A DNA stretch of 64,000 nt, from assembly GCA_037953625.1 (NCBI GenBank), contig CM075651.1, positions 110,795,001 to 110,859,000 on the forward strand. The letters run 5' to 3'. The stretch comes from Crotalaria pallida. Its lineage: Eukaryota > Streptophyta > Magnoliopsida > Fabales > Fabaceae. The position numbers and the translations under genes are program-made. A model generated the notes under the pieces. The model ran no database searches. It was not told the DNA's origin and saw only the letters and a list, made by a program, of their open reading frames with translations. Below, one piece after another: positions 32,732 through 44,161 of the stretch (the stretch's first letter is position 1; each line of letters begins with the position of its first letter).

Positions 32732-34545
32732 CTCTCCCCAACTTAAAGATTTCTTGTCCTCGAGAAATGCTACGCGGAACTCCACGATCAACGGATGTTG
32801 GATCTCCGTAAGCGATTCTTTTAGCCTTTAACAATAGTCGTCGTCCTCGAGTCGCCAATTATGTATCCTTCTCTGGAGATTCTTGGGAGGAAGTCAAATT
32901 GATTACTTTCAAAAGCAACCTTTCGTGCTACTCCATCATCAGATACAATGGAATATTAACGGTTTAGTTTTGTCAATCAAAAGTTTCAAGGGTTCAAGGG
33001 TTTCGGAACAACATTTAGAAAGAATAACATGCTTATGCCAATCCCTACAAGGGTACTACTATTCTCATGGTCTTTCCCTCTTAACTTGACTCTTCTCATC
33101 CACTTAAACGTAGGCGGGTTATTACAAACCTAAAAATTCTCGTTTACTCCCCAACTTTGATGAGTCATATTCCTATACATTATACCGATCCAATAACATT
33201 TGACAGGGACTAAAACCATAAAGTTTATCCAACACTCACCAATTCTAGGTTACCTTACAAAGTTCCCCATTACTTCGTTCAAGCCTAATTGAGTATCACC
33301 TTAAATTCTGCTAACTAACCCAAATTTTCTCTCTCTCGAATTACTATAATCACCATAATTCCTTCCTAATCCGTAAAATATGTATCATCTTACTCCTCAT
33401 CTTAAGCACTCACCTAAATAACTTATGCATTCTAAACCTTCTTCCACCTTTTATGGCTCATCTTTAGGTTCTAAACCATCCCAAGCTCTCCAACTCAGGG
33501 ATTCATCCTTAAGAGTCACGATTTTAACACCTAATGACGCCCTTAATTCCACAGCTTACGGTCACCTATGTCCATCAAAATGTCAAATCTTAGTCATCTA
33601 ACCCAATTCTGATCGTCTCTTAAGGGTTCTATCCGTTAATATCACCACATAATCCATTCAATTTTATGGTCCTATTATAAATTCACATCCACTCCAATCA
33701 TTTACCTACCCCAACTCGGGCTTCTCTAACTCTAAATCCTTCAGACTTTTTTTAGATATCCACCATCTTAACACTACCCACGTTATTACTCAGGGTAAGC
33801 TGCTATCAGACTTCTTGGTTTTAATTCCTCCGGTCATTCCTCTATTACACTTATGGCTCAAAGGGGTACTCTTACCCTACTTTGTTCCTAATACATCACC
33901 TTCGCTCACACTCACTTATCACTCAACCATCATAATTCTTCCTTAGCAACACCTTCACTGTCCCCCTCAAAATCGGGAAATATCTACTTGATTGGCATAA
34001 GATGTCAAGGTCGAAGATTGTCACAAGGTTTCTAAAGAAGAAAATTGTTTTGTCAAAGTTCAGGAGATGAAGTTTTGGGTTTATCAGTAATCATGGTCTT
34101 GTCAATTTGCTTTGACAGAACATGGTCATTTTTCGAAAGACATGCCAGGTCGCCAAGGACGTTGGTCATGATCACAAGAAAAAGGGTTTATATCAAAAGA
34201 AGCCTCAACAACAAGGTCTCATATCAGGGGTTCAAAAGTCATTGCAGACAAAACGGGTTCCCAACAAAGAGGGCTTCAACAAACAAGAGAAGGTTCAGGT
34301 TACGCAGAACAAAGGCTCACGTCGACACTAGCCTCGGTTCTTAGTATGCACCGTAGACAACTCCCAACGCACTCCAGAGATAGAGAGGTAGAACGATAGA
34401 CATGGTGTGAACGCTCACGTTACTTCATACTTCTATTCTCACTCATCGATATTCTAACACTAACACACCAACAAATACACACAAGCAAAGCATGTAAGCC
34501 CATATAACAGGCTACTTAGGACAACCATTGCTCTGATACCACAAA
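32732..34545 (-). other. Element C interior, no recognisable coding sequence
   Basis: 1814 bp between the two C LTRs. The only clear parts are the polypurine tract (minus-strand TTTAAGTTGGGGAGAG at 32732-32752, with CTCGAGGACAAGAAATC before it, like gypsy-F's) and the PBS. Open frames of 60-100 codons on the plus strand (32883, 34045, 34122) run against the element and match nothing I know. Confidence 0.7.
34525..34541 (-). other. Element C primer-binding site (tRNA-iMet)
   Basis: Minus-strand TGGTATCAGAGCAATGG, 4 nt from the LTR end. TGGTATCAGAGC is the standard complement of plant initiator tRNA-Met 3' end. Confidence 0.92.
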
Positions 34546-37500
34546 TGTAACACCCCGATTTGACACCTTGAAAATATAATTTCTTTAATTAATATGGTGA
34601 AAATTTGGGCCAATTCTTTTTTTTAAACTAACATGGACATGAGAATCTCCAAGTTCCAAGATCCTTTATCAAAATAATTTACAACATAAATTGGATTCCC
34701 ATATCGCACGTCATACTTCAAGTTCCAAACCGAGATGTTACGAAACATCGCACTCGGAAACTTGTTTTCACAAAACATTTAAAAGCCCATCTCTTTTATG
34801 TTTAACCAGAAAACTTGATATTGATTATCCAGCTTTACAAAACATCTTTCGGGTGCACATGTGGATACAGTAAATGTTGTCTAAGTACCTGGTAAGGGAG
34901 TACAATACTCGAACATAGACACTATGACGGTAGATCTCCGTCCAATGCAATGCTTCTCCGAAGGGACGAATCATCAACCATCGGGTCCTCGAACCGAGCT
35001 TGACCTTCTTCTCTTTCGAGACTAAATCTCGGTCTTGTCTTCGTAGGCCAATACTTGAAGCGTCGACTCCCAATATGATCTACTTACTCTGTCGCTTGTG
35101 GACATCGTCACAGAATGTCCACAGGGATGGGAAGGACAGAGAGAGTAAGCATTCCGAACGACGCATCGTCGACGGTGTGGGTTTACGATAGGCAAGATAT
35201 TAAGACAATACAAGCATACAACAATACACTTTCACAGCACAACAATACAGCAGATAATTATGCATAATGCATGAGGATGCAATGCAATCGTCGCATTCTC
35301 TAACGCTTATTCTTTATCTTAAGGGAATTCTCTTAACCAGCTCATCTCGCAAGATCGAAGTCTCTTAAACAACCTGTCTCGTAGAGTCGAAGTCTCTTTA
35401 TTCACACATATCGAGTCCATAACATCGGAAATTCAGGCTTTAAGGTTTGGGTCTACATCTCCTCGGAATCCATCCACCTAATCGGAAGCAATCAGGAGTA
35501 CAGGATCTCTAACCACACCGGCTTTTACTGGATGGCAAAACAAATGAATACATAAAATGCCCGGGAAATAAGCACATCCGGCCGTGTTCGAGCATCCCTC
35601 TCACTGAACAAGATTTGGTCAAGGGGGTGTCAGTCCTCTGTCTAGTGATCATGTGGTACTTCGTCCACACCATTGAGTGACCAGCTCCGACCGGTTCAGC
35701 CAGGGCCCCTATGGTTTTTCCCACCTAGACAGACTTCTCAAGGCTTCTTGACGAATCACCGTCATTGTCGTCCCCTATCTCAATCATCCAGCTGACCACC
35801 ACAAGGGTAATTCAGGTGTATCTTCCTCTCCACTACTTCGGGTTAGGGTTTCGAGTTGTGAGGTTATACTTGTTCGTTCAATGTCGACCCATCCTAAGTC
35901 ATCTCCGTCATACAGCTCCAACCATATGCGGAATGCTTCTGTGGGACTCGACGACTAAATCCGATGGGCTCCGACCCATCTCAAATCATTTTCGGCATAT
36001 GGCTCTGACCAGTATGCAGGATATCCACAATCTTTCTGACGGGCTACAACCCATTCAGAATTACCATCGACATATAGCTACGACTGTAGTCGGAATATCA
36101 ATCATCATTCTGATGGGCTACGACCCACTCAGAATCACATCGGCATATGGCTCCGACCATATGCGGGATATCCATCAATCTTTGGTAGATAGGCTCCGAC
36201 CTATCTTAAACCACTCTCAACATATGGCTACAACCATATGGAGGCCATCTCAACACATGGCTACGACCATGTGGAAATCATCTCATCACATGGCTACGAC
36301 CATGTGGAAATCATCTCATCACATGGCTACGACCATGTGGAAACTCTCTTTGTAGAATTCGGCACTCATTGCGTCTGGTCCAAAGACATCATCGTCGTCA
36401 TCGTATCATCATCTCGATCCACGTACTCAGCATATCAGCATCATCCGGTTCCATTGCGTGTTCCATCCCTTAGAGTTTCAATCTAATCGTTGGGGGAATT
36501 CCTTATAGTTTTCTATGTCTCTTCTATTCTTATCTTATATCGCGGGATGATGCATTATGCTCATGCAATGACAATATAAACAACAATATATCTCAACATA
36601 AAAACATGTCAATCAATCAATACCATGTAATGGTATAGGTCTGAGTCTTCGTATACCACGATACAAACAATCACACAATTTATCGGGTATACTACTAGCT
36701 ACGATAGACCTTTACTCCGACTTTGAGAGAGTACGGAGTGTCCTAATAGATCACCTAAATACCACGGTGTCTTAGGGAAGCTTCTCTCTCACCTCAACTC
36801 CAGCAAATACCTCGTCCGAAATCTTTGCGGGTCCTCAAAACTGTCAGCTGCTCCAGGCTCTTGACTTACACACACCTTATACTAGATAGGAGACACTAAC
36901 GTTACTAGTCTAGCTAAATAATCGTCGTACTTAAAATCCAAAAAGTGCTTTTCGAAAACTCCTTTTTGCTTCTTATCGGAAAATCGTAAAACATCAAGAT
37001 TTTCTCAAATCAAAATCCAACTTTCATTGTACTTTAAATACTATGCAATCATCATAAGAAATCAATGAAATCATTTTAAATAAATGGATCGGTTGCTGGT
37101 CCGTCTTGGACAGCAGCTCGCTCGATCCCGAAAACATGAAATCCAACTTTCCTTAAATCACGTACCATTTAAAACTTAAACTTTAAAACCATTTTCAAGA
37201 TTGAAAAACAATAAAATTTGGACAGCCAAGGTACGGGTCCATAAAACACTCTTTAGAAAATCTGAAAACATTGTAAAATCGCATTTTTCAAACCAACTTT
37301 ATCTTATATTAGGTACTCATCAAAACTCAACTTCAATCACTTTGAAAACATTTTCAAATACGAAATACAACTCATAAAAACTCTGGACAACATCATATTC
37401 TAGGTCTTAGATTCATTTTCCTTTGTCCAAAACCAATTTAAATCCATAAACAAATTAAGCATCTTGAAAACAATTCAATAAACACTTTGATCAACACTTT

Positions 37501-39921
37501 CTCAAGTTCAAACACTTAAAATCAAACATGGGCAGCATGATGCTTCAAATAAGACAAACCATTTAGCACATAGAACATAGCACATTTTCAAATCTTAATT
37601 TCAAACTAATAGCCTAGACCGAAACACCGTAAACAATTAATCTTGCAAACTCATTCATGCATAGTCTAAACACACCATCAAGCAATCATTCATTCAATTA
37701 TTTCAAGACATTACGATCATCATACAGATCCAGCCAAGTCATGAAATGAAGTACAAAATTCATATTTGTCGAAAACATTCAAATAAAGCTTTTGTTCAAT
37801 TATGGGAAAGCACAAAAGATAAAATCTAAAACTATACCAAATCAATTTGTTCACCCTTCAAAATTTCCAGAACATACACATATATGTTAAAGTTCTTCAC
37901 ATAAAATTTTCAAGATCATGACATGCAAGAGATCAAACAAAAGAAAATCAAACTTTCACTCACAACAACATCAAACCGTGGCCAACATAAAGGAAAATCA
38001 TCAAGAAAAGTCAATCATTTTCAAAGATCTTTACATTAAAAACTCAAGCATCATCACATTTTAGTTCAAGCATAGATCTCAACATGCATGCAAACAAAAA
38101 CATTGGATATTTGAAAAATCTTTCATGAAAACTTAAAATCAAGTCCTTTCCAAAAACAATTTTAAGAGATCAAGAAGAAAACTCAAAATCATGAGAAAAC
38201 ACTTTCTTAACAAAACTTCAAGATCAAGTTCAAAGATCAACATGCATGTTAGTGAAATATTTAGATCTAACATAAAAACAAACATGCATCACACTTTTTT
38301 AATTAAAATCAAAGTTTTAGAAGAAAATCATGAGAAACGAAAATGAATCAAGGAAAAGGTTTAAAACTTTTTAGATCATGAAGCAAGGTTCTTACTTAAT
38401 CAAAAGCTTTAAAAAATCAAGTCCAATTCCTTGGTTTCTCTCCTCTCTCCTCACGGTTCACCCACTCATCTTCCTAGTCCATGGTTTTATCCTTTTCTCC
38501 TTTACTAGCTTGGCTTGATCTTACCTAGGTTATGAAGAGTTTGGTGTTGAAGTTTGGTTCCTCTTCTTCTCTCTTCTAATTCGGCTTCTCTCTCTTTTTC
38601 TCTCTCTCTCTCTCTCACTAAGAGCTTGATGTAACTCTTTAGTGTTGTGTTTTGTTTGGGAAAAGAAATGAAAGAAAGTGTGTGTGTGTTTGGTTTAGGA
38701 AAGGAATGAAGGGAATGAAAACAAGAGAAGTGTATGGGTTTTGATCACTCTCTCTTCACTCTCACGATTTTGAAAGTGTTGATGGGTATGTGTTGTTGTT
38801 GATGAAATGAAGATGAAAGAATGAAGGGTGAAGGAATGAAAGAGAATTCACTCTTCACCACACGGTTTCAACCCCCTTCTTTTATTCTTCCTTACTTTTT
38901 CCTAATTGCCATCAAGGGTTTGCATGGGGGGCTTCTTTGCAACTATTTGGGGACTAAGTCACAAAACTTGGAGGCCAAGTCTTGCTCCTAGGTCCCTCAC
39001 GGTTTTGGCTTCTAAGTCCCTCCTTAGGTCATGCTTTGGTCATCATGGTGATGTCATGGGCTTGACTTTTTGGCATGCAACTTGGTGACCAAGTTAAGGA
39101 ACTCAGAGGCCAAGTTAATCACCTAACATTCGGCCATAGGGTATTAGGGTAGGATTAGGTTAGCTTAATTAGGTTTAAGGCACTAATTAGGTTCTAATCA
39201 TGATTAGGGTAGGATTAGGAAAGATTAATCTAGGTTTAGCTCACTAATCCTCCTAGATTAGGGATTAATCAAGGATTAAGATACTAATCAAAAACTTAAT
39301 CCATACCTAACATAAGTTTAGTGAAAACTAATTCTAGATTAGCTCACTAACTTTGAGGGTTTAGAGTTTAAGAAAGTGATTAAGTTCTTAATCAAGGATT
39401 AAGAACTCGATTAGGGTTTAATCAAAGATTAGGATACCAATTAGGGTTTTGAGAAATGATTCTAGATATAGATAATTGGACTTTGATTTCTTTGAAACTT
39501 AGAGAAAATAATTTTCCATCTTAAGATCATAAAACCGTATGCATGAATTTAGGAAAACGAAATCTTAATTAAACCTCGAGCAATATGATTTCATTGAAAA
39601 TCTTAGAAAATCACACACACAAAATGACAACACAAGTAAATTAAATTCCAAAGCATAGAACCCATCGTGAGATCAAAACTCTTTTAAATCAATTCTTAAG
39701 TCAATTAGGTTAAATCTATAAAAATGCACAAAGAAATCCATTTCTTAAATGAAATTACTCCAAACTCAATAAAATCATTTGCTTGAATTCCATAAAAATC
39801 TTTGTTTACCAAAATTCCATAAAATCAACATTTGATTACGTGATCGAATAAAATACCCATCGAAAACCTTTTGTAAAATGAAAACTCATTTATTTTAGTC
39901 GGAAAAATACGGAATGTCACA
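34546..39921 (-). mobile_element. Element C 5' LTR
   Basis: 5376 bp, near-identical to the 3' LTR without insertion D. On the minus strand a predicted donor TTAA|GTAAGAAC at 38395 and acceptor CCCTTACCAG at 34889 bound a 3.5-kb intron; the acceptor is followed by GTACTTAG, resembling LTR A and D. The hairpin array (35885-36345) lies at the intron's 3' side. Microsatellites (CT)n and (GT)n occur near 38590-38690. Confidence 0.88.
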
Positions 39922-40088
39922 GCATGCATCATGTCACTAATGAAATTAAAGATGTGTTAAATCAGTTTGAGCATACATTTACACTCTTGATGCTATTTGA
40001 TTACATGTGCTTGTTATTTTTAGCCTCTATTATGCTCATTTGTTATTGTATTTAGCTATGACCCACTCCTAATCCCTTGTTGTAGGTC

Positions 40089-40574
40089 ATGGCTAGGAAT
40101 ATGATCTGCGTGGAGATGAGGCCGCTCCCTAATGGAGAGTGGAATTTCGAGGATCATCGGGCTATTTATGAAGGGGACGTGGAAGTCACTTTCCGTCACC
40201 CAAACCCATGGTCCCGAATGCGTCCGCGTCGTACGAGAATCCCAATGATGTACATTATGCACATTCCGCCAAATTTTGTGTTTCGCCATGGAACACCATC
40301 ACCCCCACCAAGACGTTTTCCGAGATGCACCCTCCCACCAAGTCCATCACCCTTTGAGGAAAGAATTATTTTAGAGGTTCCTGCTCCCTCTCGTCCTTCC
40401 ACTAGAGCCCGATCTCGGACTCCAGTTTATGTGCCATCTGATCCGGCACATGAGGAGGAAGAGGAGGAGGAGGATCCTATAGAGGATGAGGATCCGGTGG
40501 AGGATGCCGATCCGGTGGCGGATGATGATTTCATGGACAACTCAACTGGAAGTCAGTGGGGAACTGATGATTGA
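40089..40574 (+). CDS. LTR-encoded small protein, intact (LTR-ORF family)
   Basis: 161 codons, ATG three bases after the predicted splice acceptor TTGTTGTAG of LTR H. Residues 1-63 (MARNMICVEMRPLPNG, EDHRA, RHPNP, RMRPRR, MHIP) align with the broken ORF of gypsy-1's LTR at roughly 60% identity. Residues 64-115 are Pro/Ser/Arg-rich; residues 121-150 are an acidic tail with EEDP/EDADP repeats. No transmembrane segment or known domain. Its place in an LTR, outside gag-pol, and the conservation between two LTR families suggest a real product. Function unknown. The start is chosen for the match and the splice site. Confidence 0.55.
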   Translation: MARNMICVEMRPLPNGEWNFEDHRAIYEGDVEVTFRHPNPWSRMRPRRTRIPMMYIMHIPPNFVFRHGTPSPPPRRFPRCTLPPSPSPFEERIILEVPAPSRPSTRARSRTPVYVPSDPAHEEEEEEEDPIEDEDPVEDADPVADDDFMDNSTGSQWGTDD

Positions 40575-40950
40575 GTTGAGTTTTGGATGGTGGAATGTGA
40601 ATAGTGCAACTCATCAGGTTTCTCTTACTTATGTTATGTTTTGAGTTTCGAACCTATTGCTCTAGGTTGTTATAAGTTTTGTTGTAATATATGTAATATA
40701 GTGTAATGACCTAGAGTATTTAAGTTATGTTTAATGTTGTTAACTGTTGATGTAATGAATATGTATTTTTTACTTTAAGAAGAAATATAAAGTCAATGTT
40801 TGCCTTCATGAGATTTTGAATGTTTTCTGCAAGATTTGAAATGGATGATGACTTGACTTATGATAAAAGGGAAAATAAATGAAAAAAAATGGTCGTATTT
40901 TTGAATATAAGTATTTTATTGTAAGTAGAAAGTTGGGTCGTCACACCATG

Positions 40951-41440
40951 CCATCATTAGGTGTTGATCGTATATCTAGCTTGCACGAAAGTCAGGGAGA
41001 TGACCCTTAGGTGCAGGCAGAGTATAGATAGTGTGGGTTGGAAACCCTTTGAGCAGATATCGAGGATATGGCCAGATGAATGTTTGGACAGAGGACCAGT
41101 GACCAGCTCTATAACCTCTCTATTTTTAGTAGTATTTATATTATACATATTTTGAGAGAGGTATCATAGAATGAATTTAGTTTTATAATAATACTTATTT
41201 GGTATCCATGGACTTGTTACACTTGATATATTTTGAGAGTATAATATAATTAATTTATTATGTTTCCGCAAACTCTGATTTATTTAGTCAAATTCATTAT
41301 TAATCAAATTTTTGAAAAAGGAATTTTCAAATGAAGGGAAAATTTTTATTGTCAGATCTTTTCCCAACAATGACAAGTCCAAGAAATCATAAACTTATTA
41401 CTTTTATTATAAAGTAAGATGATATACAAGGAGTGTTACA
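40951..41440 (+). mobile_element. Element B 5' LTR, second part
   Basis: Resumes after the CCATG duplication of LTR H and ends GGAGTGTTACA at 41440, immediately before the PBS. The predicted acceptor CCATCATTAG at 40960 closes an intron of about 1.9 kb when H is excluded; H therefore inserted 10 bases upstream of that splice site. Confidence 0.85.
40961..41155 (+). CDS. Possible small 3'-exon ORF of LTR B
   Basis: An open frame starts at the predicted acceptor (first ATG-like codon TTG at 40964) and runs 64 codons with LIVYLACTKVREM, GWKPFEQIS and a hydrophobic C-terminus. It holds the same place as the LTR-ORF of gypsy-1 and H, but I see no convincing similarity and no acidic tail. It may be chance. 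Confidence 0.2.
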   Translation: MLIVYLACTKVREMTLRCRQSIDSVGWKPFEQISRIWPDECLDRGPVTSSITSLFLVVFILYIF

Positions 41441-41447
41441 CTTTGAT

Positions 41448-41464
41448 GGTATCAGAGCAATGGT
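41448..41464 (+). other. Element B primer-binding site (tRNA-iMet)
   Basis: TGGTATCAGAGCAATGG seven bases after the LTR end, identical to the PBS of element C. It confirms 41440 as the 5' LTR boundary. Confidence 0.92.
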
Positions 41465-42934
41465 CCTGACTTTTGGTCCTTGGGTTGTGGTCCAATACGC
41501 TGGTCATCGATATCTGCAATGTTTCTCGGGAAGTATGCTTTCATATACTTCCAAACTAGATCTAAGGTTATGTGTAATAGCTTTAGATAAGTAGCTTAGT
41601 CTGCTATTAAGAAGTGTTCTATGTAGTCTAAGTAGAAGTATGATAGTTGTATGCTTCTCTTTAGACAGGTTGTAACCCAAAACCATAGTGTTGGTTTATT
41701 ACGTTCTCATAGAACCAGTGATAAGGGAATCTTAAGGAGTTGTAGTTAAGTCCTTGACTCTGGGGAAGAGTGATTTCCCTCACTATAAAGTTAATCAACT
41801 TCTAAGACCGAGTGCAGGGCAGTCATCTTCTTAAAGATCAACCTTGTTGAGTTTGTTAAACTCTAAAGATATCCTTTCTTTTGTTCCTTATGGATACGGA
41901 TATTGATCAAAGTTGCTCTATGTCCTATCCAATCTGCTATCTCAAAGTAGAGACTCCTACAAATCTTCTTGTAGTTGTTTCCATTGTATGTCAGAATTGT
42001 TCTATTAAGGTATTAGACTTTGTCTATCTACCTATGTCATGATTACATTTGATCTTAGACACGGTTTGGAAGCCAAGAGATCAAGTGATCATGATTAAGG
42101 ACGATAGAACAACCCTGTATTGGGATTCCCAAGCTTCGAATCTGGAATCCAATGGATCCATGTGTTTGCTTCTGGGCAGCAGTGAAGGAAAGGAAGAAGG
42201 GGGTTAAAGAAATCTTGGTTACAAGAAATGATGTCAGGTTTACCCTTGAGTAAAGAGATAGAGTTTGGAATCAAGTTAATTCTTGACGCTGATTCTGTCT
42301 CTACTACCCTTATAATATGGTACCATCGGGAATGGTCAAATGGAAGAAACACGTGGAGAAATTGCTAAAAAGGTTATGGTTGGATCGGGTTAAAGGAGTC
42401 TAAGTGTTTTCTAAGATTGATTGGAGGTCGGATTAACCCCAAATCAAGATTCGGGACAGGGATACACCTAAGACTGCATTTTGATCTCGATACGGAAATT
42501 ATGGGTAGGAAATAATGTCGTTTGGATTGACTAATGCACCTGTTCTTTTATAAATTATAAGAACTGGACCTTTAGACCATATTTGGATTCGTTTGTGGTT
42601 TATCCTAAGAATCCGGAGGATCATGAGGAACATCTCAGGATTGTGTTGAGAATCCTGCAGGAGGAGTAGTTGTGTGCTAAACTCACCAAAGATGAGTTTT
42701 GGTTGAGAGAAGTTAAGTTCGCAGAGCATGTGATTTTTAAAGAAGAAATTGTGGTGGATCCAGCAAAGGTGAATTCAGTGGTGTAATGTGAACAACTTAA
42801 GACTGTGGTTAAAGTAAGAAGTTTCTTAGGGCTGGCTGGATACTATCGTCAGATTATTGAAGGATTTTCTAAGATCGCATGGCCTTTGACCAAGTTGACT
42901 TGGAAAGATCAACTGATTGTATGGAATGATAGGA
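41465..42934 (+). pseudogene. Element B: decayed protease and reverse transcriptase
   Basis: No gag is recognisable after the PBS. From about 41930 there are protease-linker relics (VETPTNLLVVVSIVCQNC, VLDFVYLPM), then RT relics in several frames: SGLPLSKEIEFGI (42235), VFSKID (42405), DTPKTAF, SFGLTNAP (42520) and FLGLAGYY-like (42825). The FIDDILIYS catalytic segment is deleted near 42600. Many stops. It resembles gypsy-1 pol much more closely than random sequence but cannot be expressed. Confidence 0.75.
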
Positions 42935-42944
42935 TGTTGTTTAA

Positions 42945-43395
42945 TTATAGTGGGGTAGTGATGGATTATACCCTAATATAATATGATTAGTCCAAGAGGA
43001 ATTATGGAAAAATGTGAGTATATTATGATTTAAATCATTTCAGTGATGAATTCAGTTGGAATCAAGGTATTAGATTATGATTAAATTCTATTTTGAGTTG
43101 GATTAGATGATGTAAAGAAAATGGTCTTGAAATTCTTTGATTTTATTTCTAAAACTGTACTTACTAACCGGTTAGAGTTTCTTGTAACCGGTTAGAAGCT
43201 AAAAGTTTAAAATAAAAATTTAAGTCATTTGTGAAGGAACTTATGGTATCAATAAACATCTTCCTCCAATCCAAACTCAATGTCAATTACCTAAGTAAAA
43301 TTTAAGGAAGGATTTAATGTGGTAAAATAACTTAATGCCTTGATTCATCATTGAAATTGATTTAAGAGGATTGAATCATAATACCTATGGACTAA
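42945..43395 (+). repeat. LTR B-type fragment inside element B pol
   Basis: This interval resembles LTR B around 20985-21400 (GATGGATTATACCCTAATAT, CCAAGAGGAATTATG) and carries two TAACCGGTTA palindromes (43165-43174, 43185-43194). It separates RT relics from RNase H. It may reflect a recombinant template or a partial insertion. Confidence 0.65.
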
Positions 43396-43564
43396 TCAAA
43401 AGTTAAAATTAAGGAGCTACTCCAATCGGAGAAGGTAGAGAATTGAAATGGATGATGCAAACGAGACAATAAGTACTAAGATAAGAAGGTTGTGATTCAT
43501 GAACAAGTTGGAGCCCGAAAATGTGAATGACAATAAGAAGAAGGGTTGAAGAAAAAGAGAGAAG

Positions 43565-44161
43565 TTGGCTTTTGAGGGAAAGGAGCTAGATTTCCATGAA
43601 GAAGCGAATGGAATTCTAAGTTTCGAGGTGTATTGGCATGAATCGAAGCAAGGTTTGGGAAGTATTTTAATTCAAGGAGGGCAGATGGTTGCATATGCTT
43701 CTCGACAGTTGAAGATTCATGAAGTGAATTATCCAACACACGACCTGGAGTTAGCAGCAATCGTTTTTGCTTTGAAGATTTGGAGACACCACCTCTATGG
43801 CACTGCATTCTGGGCGTTTAGTGACCATAAGAGTTTAAAGTACTTGTTTAATCAAAAGGAGTTGAATATGAGGCAAAGGCGATGGATGGAGATTCTAAAA
43901 GATTATGACTTTGAGCTCCATTATCATCCTGGCAAAGCAAACGTAGTTGCAGGCGCTTTGAGTGGAAAGGCTATTCATGTGAGCTCAATGATGGTCAAGG
44001 AGGCTATTCTGATCGAGGAGTTCAGAGACCTAATTCTGGCAATGCAAGTGGAACTATCTAGCCTTAGATTGGGAATGTTGCAAATCACCAACGAATTCTT
44101 GAATCGGATTCGTGAATTACAACCAGAATATGAGGAGTTGAAAGAGAAGAATGAGATTTAA
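43565..44161 (+). pseudogene. Element B RNase H remnant
   Basis: 198 open codons with the Ty3 RNase H core: ESKQGLGSILIQGGQMVAYASRQL, HDLELAAIVFALKIWRHHLYG, SDHKSLKYLFNQKELNMRQRRW, HYHPGKANVVAGALS. The FCDAS start of the fold (first catalytic Asp) reads YWHES here, and ADALSR has become AGALSG, so two conserved acidic positions are lost. The integrase that should follow is not recognisable between 44162 and 45520. Confidence 0.85.

Larger units (their letters stand above)
24328..39921 (-). mobile_element. Element C: LARD-like non-autonomous retrotransposon with 5.4-kb LTRs
   Basis: Plus-coordinate ends are TGTAACACCCCGATTTGACA at 24328 and ACGGAATGTCACA at 39921, flanked by GCATG (24323-24327 and 39922-39926). 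PBS and polypurine tract orient it on the minus strand: 5' LTR 39921-34546, interior 34545-32732 (1814 bp), 3' LTR 32731-24328 (interrupted by LTR D). LTR copies differ at roughly 2% by eye in the first 540 bp. No gag or pol can be recognised in the interior. Confidence 0.9.
22074..40945 (+). mobile_element. Solo LTR H, inserted in element B and itself interrupted by element C
   Basis: Starts TGTAAGACCC at 22074 and ends GGGTCGTCACA at 40945, giving matching inverted ends. Flanked by CCATG at 22069-22073 and 40946-40950. Own sequence is 22074-24327 plus 39927-40945, about 3.27 kb. Contents: TACTCGAGTA clusters, TATA box at 22471, leader, predicted donor at 22770, hairpin array, predicted acceptor at 40085 and an intact 161-codon ORF. 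No internal domain lies between LTR copies, so it is a solo LTR. Confidence 0.9.

Noticed and set aside
34045..34344. 99-codon and 69-codon Lys/Gln-rich frames
   Set aside because: Antisense in the C interior, next to the PBS; could be a captured fragment, but I find no motif to support it.
34500..34545. Possible tRNA-Met gene suggested by TGGTATCAGAGC sequences (also 41448)
   Set aside because: Only the 3'-end complement is present directly next to LTR ends; these are primer-binding sites.
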